Positions 55,341-63,799 of a stretch of DNA of 64,000 nucleotides are shown here, one piece after another. Position numbers and translations under genes: made by a program. The notes under the pieces are model-generated. The model searched no databases, had not been told where the DNA came from, and worked only from the letters and a program-made list of their open reading frames with translations. Every line of letters starts with the position of its first letter. The stretch's first letter is position 1. This stretch comes from Pseudomonas baltica (lineage in GTDB: Bacteria; Pseudomonadota; Gammaproteobacteria; Pseudomonadales; Pseudomonadaceae), in NCBI RefSeq assembly GCF_031880315.1, contig NZ_CP134771.1:6511001-6575000 (forward strand). The letters run 5' to 3'.

Positions 55341-56465
55341 TTATTGGCCGATACGGATGATGGGTTTGAGGGTCACGCCCTTTTCGCTGTCGGCGGCGGC
55401 CTGGTTGATCTCGTCGAAGTTGTAGAACTTCACCAGGCGGTCGAACGGGAAGCGGCCTTGCAGGTACAGGTTGACCAGCTCGGGGATGAACTTCTGAGGC
55501 ACGCTGTCACCTTCGACGATGCCGCGGATGGTCTTGCCGCCTAGCAGCAGGTCGTTGACGTCGAACTCGGCGGTGGTGCCCAGCGCGGGTGCGCCGACCA
55601 CACCCAGAGCGCCACGGCTACCGAGGGCGTCCACGGCTTGGCGCAACACGGCCGGGCGGCCGGTGGACTCAAGGGCGAAGTTGACGCCCCCGCCGGTGAT
55701 TTCGCGGATGGCCGCCACCGGGTCAGTGTCCTGACTGTTGATCACGTGGGTGGCGCCTAGCTCGCTGGCCAGGGCCAGGCGGGAGGGCACCACGTCGACG
55801 GCGATGATGGTCGTGGCCCCTGCCACCCGCGCGGCGAGTACCGCGCTCAAGCCCACGGCGCCACCGCCGAAGGCGGCGAAGCTGCTGCCCGGGGTGACTT
55901 TCAGCGAGTTGATCACCGCACCGGCGCCAGTCTGGATGCCACAGCCCAGCGGCCCGAGCAGTTCCAACGGCGCCTCGCGGCTGACCTTGACCGCATTGTT
56001 CTCGCGGCTCAAGGCCAAGGTCGCGAAAGACGACTGGGCGAAGAAGTGATCGTTGAGCCGTTGCCCGGCGTCGTCTTGCAAGGCGCTTTCGCCCTGCGGG
56101 TCGCCACCACTGAAGTTGCGCCCGAAGAACTCCTGGCAATAGGCGGTATGGCCGCCGCCGCATGACAGGCAGTGGCCGCAGTAGCCGTACGTCAGCACCA
56201 CGTGGTCGCCCACCTGCAGGCCCTGCACCAGTGGGCCCACGGCTTCGACGATGCCCGAGCCCTCATGGCCGAGCACCGCCGGCAGCGGCACGGGGTAGTA
56301 CTGGTCGCGCACGATCATGTCGGTGTGGCACATGCCGGTAGCAACGATGCGTACCAACACTTCATCGCCGCGCGGGTTGCGGATCTGTGCGGTTTCGAGG
56401 GCGAAGGGCGCGCCTTTGCCGCGGGTGACGGCGGCGGTAACGGGACGGTAGACGGTTGCGTTCAT
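55341..56465 (-). CDS. Aryl-alcohol dehydrogenase (zinc, NAD)
   Basis: 374 residues. Catalytic zinc motifs GMCHTDMIVRDQ and GHEGSGIVE; structural zinc in CGHCLSCGGGHTAYC. The coenzyme motif GGGAVGLSAVLAARVAGATTIIAVD with a final Asp indicates NAD. XylB/AreB-like benzyl alcohol dehydrogenases look like this. It should oxidise an aromatic alcohol to the aldehyde used by the upstream aldehyde dehydrogenase; substrate inferred. Confidence 0.86.
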   Translation of the reverse strand: MNATVYRPVTAAVTRGKGAPFALETAQIRNPRGDEVLVRIVATGMCHTDMIVRDQYYPVPLPAVLGHEGSGIVEAVGPLVQGLQVGDHVVLTYGYCGHCLSCGGGHTAYCQEFFGRNFSGGDPQGESALQDDAGQRLNDHFFAQSSFATLALSRENNAVKVSREAPLELLGPLGCGIQTGAGAVINSLKVTPGSSFAAFGGGAVGLSAVLAARVAGATTIIAVDVVPSRLALASELGATHVINSQDTDPVAAIREITGGGVNFALESTGRPAVLRQAVDALGSRGALGVVGAPALGTTAEFDVNDLLLGGKTIRGIVEGDSVPQKFIPELVNLYLQGRFPFDRLVKFYNFDEINQAAADSEKGVTLKPIIRIGQ

Positions 56466-56483
56466 TGTTATTGTTCTCCTGGT

Positions 56484-57962
56484 TTAAAGCGGATAGGCCG
56501 GGGCGTCACCCTTGACGGTCAGCCACTGCCATTGCGTGAATTCTTCCCAGTTGGCCGGGCCGCCGATGCTGGTGCCGTTGCCAGAGGCGCCGACGCCGCC
56601 GAACGGGTTGATGACCTCGTCGTTGACGGTCTGGTCGTTGATATGCAGCAGACCCACGCGCAGCTGCTCGCCGAGCTTCAGGGCGCGGCTGACGTTCTGC
56701 GACAGCACCGCGGCGGAGAGGCCGTAGTCGGTATCGTTGGCCAGTTCGATGGCCTGGGCGTCGGTGTCGAAGGGGATGACCACGGCCACCGGGCCGAAGA
56801 TTTCTTCATGGAAGGCCGGGTTATCGCGGGTCACGCCGCTGAGCACGGTAGGCTTGAAGAACAGGCCTTCATAGGTGCCGCCGGCGTCCAGGCTGGCGCC
56901 GGCATCGACGGCGGCCTTGACCACCTTGGCGGCATGGTCGCGCTGCGCGGCGTTGATCAACGGCCCCAGGTGTACTTGGCTGCTGGCAGGATCGCCAACC
57001 GTGAGGCTGTCGGCCTTGGCCACCAGTTTTTCCAGGAACCGGTCGTAGATGCCGCGTTGCACCAGCAAGCGGCCGGTGGACATGCAGATCTGCCCCTGGT
57101 GCAAGTACACGCCCCACGTGGCGTTGGCCAGCGCCAGGTCTAGGTCGGCGTCGTCCAGCACGATCAGTGAGTTTTTGCCGCCCAGCTCCAGGGACACTTT
57201 CTTCAAGTGTTTTCCAGCGGCTTCGCCAACCTTGCGCCCCGCGCCGGTGGAGCCAGTGAACTGGATCATGGCGATGTTGCGGTCGCTGGTCAGTGCTGCG
57301 CCTGCGTCAGCGCCGCCAGGGAGTACGTGCAGCACGCCCTTGGGCAAGCCGGCCAACTCGAACAGGCGGGCAATCACCAGGCCGCCGCACACTGCGGTGC
57401 GCGGGTCCGGCTTGAGTACCACAGCGTTGCCGGTGGCCAGGGCCGGGGCGACCGCGCGCATGGCCAGGTACAGCGGAAAGTTGAAGGGCGAGATCACCCC
57501 GATCACCCCCAGCGGCCGGCGCCGCGCCAGGCTCAGGCGGCCAGCGCTGGAGGGCAGCACTTCGCCCTGGCTGCGTGACGGCAGAGCGGCGCTTTCGTGC
57601 AGGGCCTTGATGGTGATGTTTGTTTCAAAGGCAGCCTTGGCCTGGGTCGAGCCGCTTTCGCGGACCAGCCAGCCGACGATGCTATCGAAATTGCTCTCAG
57701 CCAGTTGCGCGGCCTTGCGAAACAGCGCTGAGCGCTCGTCGTAAGGCAGCTGGTACCAGCCACGTTGAGCGTCGGCGGCCTGCTGGGCGCTGCTGGCAAT
57801 CTGCGCCGCGTCGGCATTGGCGATTTCGCCCAGGGCATTGCCGGTGGCCGGTTCGACCACCGCGCTGGATGCAGCGTTGCCGGGTTGCCAGGAACCGGTG
57901 AACAGGCGCTGGTGCCACAGGGCGTTCGGAAGAAATTCGGCAGTTGAGGCAGGGGTGCTCAT
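56484..57962 (-). CDS. Benzaldehyde-type aldehyde dehydrogenase
   Basis: 492 residues from ATG 57962, with AGAGGGA about 8 nt upstream. All family motifs: FNFPLYLAMRAVAPALATGNAVVLKP, FTGSTGAGRKVGE, catalytic Glu in LELGGKNSLIV and Cys in GQICMSTGR. It oxidises an aldehyde to the acid with NAD(P). First gene of the ALDH-ADH-porin operon under the -24/-12 promoter. Benzaldehyde or vanillin-like substrates are most likely (inferred from family resemblance to XylC). Confidence 0.88.
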   Translation of the reverse strand: MSTPASTAEFLPNALWHQRLFTGSWQPGNAASSAVVEPATGNALGEIANADAAQIASSAQQAADAQRGWYQLPYDERSALFRKAAQLAESNFDSIVGWLVRESGSTQAKAAFETNITIKALHESAALPSRSQGEVLPSSAGRLSLARRRPLGVIGVISPFNFPLYLAMRAVAPALATGNAVVLKPDPRTAVCGGLVIARLFELAGLPKGVLHVLPGGADAGAALTSDRNIAMIQFTGSTGAGRKVGEAAGKHLKKVSLELGGKNSLIVLDDADLDLALANATWGVYLHQGQICMSTGRLLVQRGIYDRFLEKLVAKADSLTVGDPASSQVHLGPLINAAQRDHAAKVVKAAVDAGASLDAGGTYEGLFFKPTVLSGVTRDNPAFHEEIFGPVAVVIPFDTDAQAIELANDTDYGLSAAVLSQNVSRALKLGEQLRVGLLHINDQTVNDEVINPFGGVGASGNGTSIGGPANWEEFTQWQWLTVKGDAPAYPL

Positions 57963-58029
57963 TGTGGGTGTCCCTCTTGTTTTGACGTATGCGCAAAGCC
58001 GAGTTGGCGTTGCGGCGCTGTCTTGGCAT

Positions 58030-58045
58030 AGCAGAGGGCGTGCCA
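58030..58045 (-). promoter_or_regulatory. Sigma-54 (-24/-12) promoter of the dehydrogenase operon
   Basis: On the minus strand TGGCACG-CCCTC-TGCT has GG and GC exactly 10 bp apart, with one mismatch to the consensus -12 box. The start would be near 58019, 57 nt before the ALDH ATG. Confidence 0.75.
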
Positions 58046-58102
58046 TTTTGCCGCAGGCGCGGACGGGCAGGGGTTGTAGCGGGTGTTAGCGGCTCAGGCC
58101 TT

Positions 58103-58159
58103 GGCGTCCATGTCCAGATACTGGACATGGACGCCAGGATGAGTGTTCAGTTTCTGGAC
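58103..58159. promoter_or_regulatory. Enhancer sites: perfect 15-bp inverted repeat plus second half-conserved copy
   Basis: Site 1 (58103-58135): GGCGTCCATGTCCAG and CTGGACATGGACGCC around ATA, a perfect 33-bp dyad. Site 2 (58145-58159): GTTCAG-TTT-CTGGAC, the same GTCCAG-N3-CTGGAC core with one mismatch. Centres are 33 bp apart (three helical turns), at about -100 and -133 from the predicted start. This is the classical layout for an EBP binding site; the AcoR-type gene at 52453 is the obvious candidate. Confidence 0.8.
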
Positions 58160-58413
58160 GTTGGCTATCACTACATAATTCCACCCGGGGCAGGTTGGCC
58201 CTTCCAGTGGATCTACTCGCGGACATTGACTGATTCGTAATGGTCGAGAACCGTTCTGTATATAGAGTGCCTGTGTAATGTTCTGATGAACGGACACCCA
58301 TTTTTTGCCCCCAGGAGGCGTGGAATCCATTGGATGTAGATAGGCGGCGGTGGACTGAGATTACCAATAAGCAGCTGTTATGAGACAGTTTTATGGAATT
58401 TATTGGAACTCCG
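58160..58413. other. Gap between enhancer sites and LysR gene
   Basis: About 250 bp, noticeably AT-richer than its surroundings, without a supportable gene. It contains a small palindrome GTTC-TGAT-GAAC near 58280. It follows the LysR stop. Confidence 0.55.
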
Positions 58414-59328
58414 TTACAAGCTATCGGGGTCACCAAAAAACATCTGCAACCGAGACCGCAACCACCGCTCACCGGGATCATTGTCCTGCGACCCCCTCCA
58501 CGCCATGTGCATCTCGAAGCTCTGAATCTCCAGCGGCAGCTCCTCCGCGCGCAGGCCACCGGCGGCGGTCAGTGCATCGGCGGTATAGTCGGGGACGATG
58601 GCGATGATGTCGGTGCCGGCCAGCAGTGTGCCCAGCCCGTTGAACTGTGGCACGGCCAGCACCACATGGCGCTTGCGGTCGATCTTCTCCAAGGCTGTAT
58701 CGATAAAGCCGCTGAGGTCGCCGGCATAGGAGACCAGCGCGTGGGGCCGGCTGCAGAAGTCGTCCAGGCTCATGCTCCCTGGCATGCTGTCGGCGCGCAG
58801 CAACATCGGCCGCGCCCGGCGCAGCACTTTGCGCTTGGCGTTGGCGGGCAGGTCGTTGGTGTAGGCGACGCCGATGGATATCTCGCCGGAGGCCAGCAGG
58901 GCCGGCATCAGAATATAGTTGGTGCGGCGCACCACCAGGACGATCCCCGGTGCCTCGCCGCGCAGACGCTTGAGCAACTGGGGCAACAGCGAGAACTCGA
59001 CATCGTCCGACAGCCCGATGCGGAAGACCGCAGTGCTGGTGGCCGGGTCGAATTCGGAGGCGCGGCTCACGGCCGTGGAGATCGAGTCCAGGGCGGGGGA
59101 CAGCAGCGCGAAGATTTCCGTGGCGCGTGCCGACGGCTCCATGCTGCGCCCGGTGCGCACGAACAGCGGATCATCGAACAGGCTGCGCAGGCGCGACAAC
59201 GCCGCGCTGATGGCCGGTTGACCGAGAAACAGCTTTTCCGCGGCGCGGGTCACGCTGCGTTCGTGCATCAGGGTTTCAAAGACGATGAGCAGGTTAAGAT
59301 CGACGCGACGCAGGTCGTTACGGTTCAT
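58414..59328 (-). CDS. LysR-family regulator
   Basis: 304 residues. wHTH about 8-65 (RSVTRAAEKLFLGQPAISAALSRLRSLF) of the NodD/MexT-like type with the DDPLFVRTGR continuation. Divergent from the oxidoreductase gene at 59540, its likely target; the dyad TGATTGA-N8-TCAATCA at 59425 lies in the gap. It is also just upstream of the dehydrogenase operon, but that operon has its own sigma-54 control region. Confidence 0.88.
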   Translation of the reverse strand: MNRNDLRRVDLNLLIVFETLMHERSVTRAAEKLFLGQPAISAALSRLRSLFDDPLFVRTGRSMEPSARATEIFALLSPALDSISTAVSRASEFDPATSTAVFRIGLSDDVEFSLLPQLLKRLRGEAPGIVLVVRRTNYILMPALLASGEISIGVAYTNDLPANAKRKVLRRARPMLLRADSMPGSMSLDDFCSRPHALVSYAGDLSGFIDTALEKIDRKRHVVLAVPQFNGLGTLLAGTDIIAIVPDYTADALTAAGGLRAEELPLEIQSFEMHMAWRGSQDNDPGERWLRSRLQMFFGDPDSL

Positions 59329-59424
59329 CTTCAGTGCTTCTGTTCAGTGACGACGAGGGGGCGGGGTGAATCTTAAGGGCAAAGACTGGTAACCTGCACC
59401 GAGAAAATGAAAATTGTCGCCAGT

Positions 59425-59446
59425 TGATTGAATCGCCGATCAATCA
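59425..59446. promoter_or_regulatory. Candidate LysR operator
   Basis: TGATTGA and TCAATCA are perfect 7-bp arms with an 8-bp spacer, containing a T-N11-A type LysR box, roughly central in the LysR/oxidoreductase gap. Confidence 0.55.
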
Positions 59447-59539
59447 CAGGCATGTTGACTATTAATAGGCCGCCATAGCCTTAGCGGGAAAGCCCGGATA
59501 AAGTTCATGGCATTAGAGGTCACTTTGACGAGGTTTGCG

Positions 59540-60562
59540 ATGTCCCGCACGATCCGTTTTCACAAGTTCGGTCCGGCAGATGTGCTCAAGTGCGAAGAGC
59601 ACGCAGCCGCTTTGCCTGCGCCTGGTGAAGTGCAGGTTCGTGTCGAAGCTATCGGCATCAGCTGGTACGACATTCTGTGGCGCCAGAACCTGGCGTCATC
59701 CCACGCTCGTCTGCCTGCTGGCCTGGGTCATGAAATGGCCGGCGTGGTCGTGGCAGTAGGCGAGGGCGTCGAAGTGCTGGCGGTCGGCGACAAGGTCGCC
59801 AGCTTCCCGGCCGAGAGTCCCAATCAATATCCGGTCTACGGTGAGGTCATCGTGCTGCCGGTGACCGCCCTGACCCGTTATCCCGAATTGCTCACTCCGG
59901 TTCAGGCCAGTGTGCATTACACGCCGCTGCTGATCGCTTACTTCGCCTATCGCGACCTGGCGCGCACCAAGCCCGGTCAGGTCGCGCTGGTTACCGATGC
60001 CAGTCATTGCGCCGGCCCGGCCTTCGTGCAACTGGGCAAGGCGCTCGGTGTACGGGTGGTCGCGGCGACCAAATCAGCGGAGCAGCGCGACTACCTGCTG
60101 GCGCTGGGGGCGGAAAAGGTCATCGTCACCGAGGAACAGGACCTGGTCATGCAGATCAGCAAGTTCACCGATGGCCGTGGTGTCGATATGGTCTTCGACG
60201 GCCTGGGTGGCCCGCAGATGTCATTGATGGGCGATGTGCTTGCGCCCCGTGGCAGCCTGATCCTGTACGGCCTGCAAGGCGGCAATCAGACGCCGTTCCC
60301 GGCGTGCGCGGCGTTCCAGAAGAACATTCAGTTCTATGTGCATTGCATCAGCAATTTCACCGGCAAGCCGGAGCTGGGCATCGTTCAGGATCACGAGGCC
60401 TTGCAGCGTGCGTTGGCGGACATCAACCAGATGACCGCCGACCGCATCCTGCTGCCCCAGGAGATTCGCGTCTATCCCTTCGGCCAGTTCGTGGAAGCCC
60501 ACCGCTACATGGACGAGTGCCCGTGCGGCGCCCGCGTGGCCCTGGAAGTGGAACCCGCTTGA
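59540..60562 (+). CDS. Zinc-independent MDR / quinone oxidoreductase-like protein
   Basis: 340 residues from ATG 59540 (GAGG 6 nt upstream; an in-frame ATG at 59507 lacks a ribosome site). MDR fold: N-terminal VRVEAIGISWYDILWRQ (no zinc ligand pattern) and GHEMAGVVVAVGEGVE. The coenzyme domain reads TDASHCAGPAFVQLGKALG instead of the AxxGxxG motif. NADPH-dependent quinone or enone reductase activity is likely. Regulated by the divergent LysR gene, probably in response to an electrophile. Confidence 0.86.
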   Translation: MSRTIRFHKFGPADVLKCEEHAAALPAPGEVQVRVEAIGISWYDILWRQNLASSHARLPAGLGHEMAGVVVAVGEGVEVLAVGDKVASFPAESPNQYPVYGEVIVLPVTALTRYPELLTPVQASVHYTPLLIAYFAYRDLARTKPGQVALVTDASHCAGPAFVQLGKALGVRVVAATKSAEQRDYLLALGAEKVIVTEEQDLVMQISKFTDGRGVDMVFDGLGGPQMSLMGDVLAPRGSLILYGLQGGNQTPFPACAAFQKNIQFYVHCISNFTGKPELGIVQDHEALQRALADINQMTADRILLPQEIRVYPFGQFVEAHRYMDECPCGARVALEVEPA

Positions 60563-60572
60563 GCCAAGCCCT

Positions 60573-60655
60573 GTAGCGAGGGGGCTTGCCGTCGATCAAC
60601 TGTGTCAGCAAGGTGATGGTGCTGACACGTGTTATCGGGGGCAGGCCCCCTCGCT
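60573..60655. repeat. Nested REP-like cruciform
   Basis: Outer arms AGCGAGGGGGCTTGCC (60576) and GGCAGGCCCCCTCGCT (60640) match in 15 of 16 positions. Inside them GTGTCAGC and GCTGACAC form a second perfect hairpin. This is the same GCGAGGGG family as at 16418 and 20486, here as a paired element downstream of the oxidoreductase; it may also end its transcript. Confidence 0.7.
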
Positions 60656-60835
60656 CCATCTGTACATCCCCGCTTACGTTTGCTTGATCGCGGTGTAGGA
60701 AAATTCCGGTAATCTGCACTGGTTTTCCGCGCTGATCTGTATCTTTCAATACATTCCCATGCCCCGATAATACTTCCTGCCAATTGCCTCCCGCCGGTGT
60801 GGAGCGTTGCCCGACGGTTTTGACAGGGATCGATC

Positions 60836-62293
60836 TTGAGCGAGCTGCATCAACAAGCCATCAACTACGTCTATCTGCAGGTGTTACAAAAACTGCAGTG
60901 CCACTATTCCCATCGCCAGCGCCTGGCGCTAGAGCAGCTTATACCGCGCATCATTCTGGCGGCGGGTGGCCCGGGCCGGTTGGGTGAGTACCGGATCATG
61001 GTCGCCCATAATGGCGGTCGCGAGAGTGCTCAGGCCGTCGCCTTTCTGCGCGCTGCGCAGTTAAGCCTGACGGTACGCTGTGGGCAGACCTTCCTCCTGC
61101 GAATCGTGACCTGTCGCCAGGAAACCCTGACCGAACCCACCGCGGGTAATGTACGGCGCCTCTACGCTGCCTTGTTCGTCGAGGACGACCCACGCGTAGA
61201 GACTCTGCTGGCCGACGATCATCAGGTATCGCCCTTCGACCTGCCGGAAGTTGGCATGGAGCCATTATCCGCCGTCCGGCGCATGAACTTGTTGATGGCA
61301 GGGCAGATCACCGGGGGCGATGTCCGCGCGACCTTCTGCCATCTCGATCACCAGCGCTACGCCAATGCCTTGCAGCGCGGCCTGCACTGGGGCGGCGCGG
61401 TGAATGCGCTGGTGCGGCTCGAGTCACCGCGCCAACGCCATCAGTATCAACTCTGGTCCCGCCAAGTCGCGCGCCGTGCTCAATCGCTGGCTCAACAGCG
61501 CGAAGTCGATGACCCTTTGCTCCAATCGTTCTGCGCGTTGCGTGCGGGGCTCGGGCAGGGCGCTCGTCCGCCACGGACCGTCAAGTCGTTGGCCTTGGAC
61601 GATCTTATGGACGAGATTCTCGACACACCTTGCATGCCATTGCTCGAGTTCCTCGGCTTTCGGCTGACGGATCTGGGCGCGGTGATCGGCCAGGCCGATC
61701 TTGCTCATCCATTGCTGCTGGCGCATATCGCAGGGCTGCGATCCGAAGCCCTGACACTGCTCGACTACCGCGACGGCATCGAACACTACCTGAACCTTTC
61801 AAGCCCTTTGTTGCGTCAGCGCAAGTTGCCCCAGGAATTGCTTCGTGCAGCGTTGGCCGGTTATGCCACCAAAGCAACCCTCACCGCCCACCGCAAACGG
61901 GCCAATGCGCTGCTCACTACACGCTATGGCCTAGGTGAAAAGCAGCTGGTGTGCATGCTGTTCGCGCCTTTTGTCGATCAGGGCGCCGGACTTGCGCGCT
62001 ATCTGCGCCATTGCCATCACAGCATGCCGCGGGCGCTGCCCTATATGCATAGCGCACTGGCTGGCGAGACGGTGCCCATGCCCGTCCAACAATGGTTGAC
62101 CGAGAGCAGCGGGTTGCCATTGAAACGATTGCGGGAGCTGTACAGGATGGCGCGGGTGCACGTCGACGACGACCAGGGATTGTTAGCGAATTCGCCGCAC
62201 TGGCCGCTCAACAGCCGTGGCGTGCGGGGCCTGCATCCGGTGACCGGTTTGCCCGCCCTGAGCCCGGCCGGCCGACGTGAGCGTGAATCATGA
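60836..62293 (+). CDS. Unrecognised 485-residue protein
   Basis: The start is probably TTG 60836, with AGGGA 6 nt upstream. The protein is mostly alpha-helical and soluble by inspection, rich in Leu, Arg and Ala, without signal peptide, membrane helix or a catalytic motif that I recognise. Residues about 45-130 look like mixed alpha/beta, and about 150-470 like a helical array (QLLLAHIAGLRSEALTLLDYRDGIE and similar). The stop overlaps the ATG of the MocR-like gene (ATGA), so the two are translationally coupled and probably act together. No function is proposed. Confidence 0.75.
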   Translation: MSELHQQAINYVYLQVLQKLQCHYSHRQRLALEQLIPRIILAAGGPGRLGEYRIMVAHNGGRESAQAVAFLRAAQLSLTVRCGQTFLLRIVTCRQETLTEPTAGNVRRLYAALFVEDDPRVETLLADDHQVSPFDLPEVGMEPLSAVRRMNLLMAGQITGGDVRATFCHLDHQRYANALQRGLHWGGAVNALVRLESPRQRHQYQLWSRQVARRAQSLAQQREVDDPLLQSFCALRAGLGQGARPPRTVKSLALDDLMDEILDTPCMPLLEFLGFRLTDLGAVIGQADLAHPLLLAHIAGLRSEALTLLDYRDGIEHYLNLSSPLLRQRKLPQELLRAALAGYATKATLTAHRKRANALLTTRYGLGEKQLVCMLFAPFVDQGAGLARYLRHCHHSMPRALPYMHSALAGETVPMPVQQWLTESSGLPLKRLRELYRMARVHVDDDQGLLANSPHWPLNSRGVRGLHPVTGLPALSPAGRRERES

Positions 62294-63708
62294 CCAGGGC
62301 AGCGGCCCGCCGCTATGCCTATCAAACCGTGTACGCCTATCTGGCGAGCCTGATTGCCGAAGCCACCGGCGAGCACAAGATCCGCCTGCCGTCATTGCGC
62401 GACCTGGCCAGCCGCCTGGACGTCTCCGTATCGACCGTGCAGCATGCCTACCAGCTACTCGAAAGCGAGGGGCGGATCATGTCCGTGGCCAAGTCCGGCT
62501 ATTATGCTGTCGCCTCCCCAGCGGGCCCGCCGCTCGCTGCACTGGCCACGCCCACCGCCGAACCCGACCTGCTGCAAAGCCTCTACCACCATGCCTGTAC
62601 CCCGGGCATGTGGGCACTGCACCGCAGCGCCCCCTGGCCTGGCGACGCCTTTGGCCAGGCCCTGACCACACGGGAGCGGGAGATCCGGCGCCAGCACCGC
62701 AGCCCCGACAGCCATCCACTAGGCGAGCCGGCGCTGCGACGCGAACTGGCGGCGCGCTATACCCAGGCTACCCATCACCGCTGGTGTGCCGATGATGTCT
62801 ATCTGGCGGCCGATCTGCGCGCCACCCTCGATATCACCCTGGCCGCGCTGGATATCAGCGGCCGCACGGTGATGATCACGACGCCGGCGTCCCCCGTGTT
62901 ACTGATGGCACTCGACGCTGCGGGGCTGGATGTCTGCGAGTTGCCCCTGGATATGGGCGGCGACCTGGATCTCGAGCGGGCCGCCCACTACTTGCGCGAG
63001 CGTGCGGTGGCGCTGGTGATCCTCAGTTCCACGCTCAATGGCCCACAAGGCGCACTCATGCCTGACACCACTCGACAGGCGTTGGCAAAACTGCTCGATC
63101 ACCACGGCACTTGGGTGCTTGAGGACGATGATCATGGCGAGTTGTGTTTTTCCAATGAGACTCCCTTGCGAGATTGGGTAGCTCCGGAGCGTTTGCTCGT
63201 GTGTGGCTCGTTCGCACGGACCATCGGCACCGAAGCGCGCTATGGCTACCTGCTGGTTCCACCCGAGGCGCGCTCGCCGATGACTGCATCGGTGCGTCAG
63301 CGCTTGTTGCAACGTGACTTCCATCTGCCTCCAGTACGCCAGAAGGCCATCGCGCGCCTTTACCAGCGCAGGGCCATCGATGGTCAGCTGCGTTCCCTGC
63401 GCAACGGCCTGAAACTCAATGTTGGTCGGCTGGTGCAGCAACTCGATGACAGCCTGGGCGATCTGCTCTGCGCGCCGATGCCTGCGGGTGGCAGCGGGGT
63501 GTGGGTGAGTAGCCGCCACGCCATCGATGTGCGACAGGTGTACGACCACCTGCTGAGACGACACATCCTCATCGCTCCAGGGCCGGTGTTCAGCAGCCAG
63601 GGCCATCATTCTCAATGCCTGCGCATCGCCTGTCCGGTCAACGGACGGGGGCTGCCGGGGCGGGTGATCGCCGAGTTGCGCAAGGCGTTGCAGTCTGGCC
63701 GTCGCTGA
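62290..63708 (+). CDS. MocR-like protein lacking the PLP lysine
   Basis: 472 residues: GntR winged helix about 1-75 (LPSLRDLASRLDVSVSTVQHAYQLLESEGRI) and aminotransferase-like domain about 110-465. The PLP-lysine motif SFSK reads SFAR (in VCGSFARTIGTEARYGYL); the pocket motifs are also altered: STLNGPQGALM for the NPTG segment and EDDDHGEL for EDDYYGEL. It therefore probably cannot bind PLP as an aldimine but keeps DNA binding. It is coupled to the unknown protein upstream. Confidence 0.85.
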   Translation: MTRAAARRYAYQTVYAYLASLIAEATGEHKIRLPSLRDLASRLDVSVSTVQHAYQLLESEGRIMSVAKSGYYAVASPAGPPLAALATPTAEPDLLQSLYHHACTPGMWALHRSAPWPGDAFGQALTTREREIRRQHRSPDSHPLGEPALRRELAARYTQATHHRWCADDVYLAADLRATLDITLAALDISGRTVMITTPASPVLLMALDAAGLDVCELPLDMGGDLDLERAAHYLRERAVALVILSSTLNGPQGALMPDTTRQALAKLLDHHGTWVLEDDDHGELCFSNETPLRDWVAPERLLVCGSFARTIGTEARYGYLLVPPEARSPMTASVRQRLLQRDFHLPPVRQKAIARLYQRRAIDGQLRSLRNGLKLNVGRLVQQLDDSLGDLLCAPMPAGGSGVWVSSRHAIDVRQVYDHLLRRHILIAPGPVFSSQGHHSQCLRIACPVNGRGLPGRVIAELRKALQSGRR

Positions 63709-63751
63709 TCGAGGCGATCCATTGGTCGCCAGACATTGTCATCGGCAGGGA

Positions 63752-63767
63752 CTGTATGTATAAACAG
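63752..63767. promoter_or_regulatory. LexA (SOS) box
   Basis: CTGT-ATGTATAA-ACAG is a perfect match to CTGT-N8-ACAG with the AT-rich centre expected for a gammaproteobacterial LexA site. It lies 32 bp before the presumed start of the nuclease gene, so LexA would block its promoter. Confidence 0.8.
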
Positions 63768-63799
63768 GCCATGTTTTTTCCGTTGAAATATCTCGTCTC

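Noticed and set aside
58262..58310. Possible second EBP site GTTC-TGAT-GAAC
   Set aside because: Arms and spacing differ from the GTCCAG-N3-CTGGAC motif at 58103, and it is too short to support.
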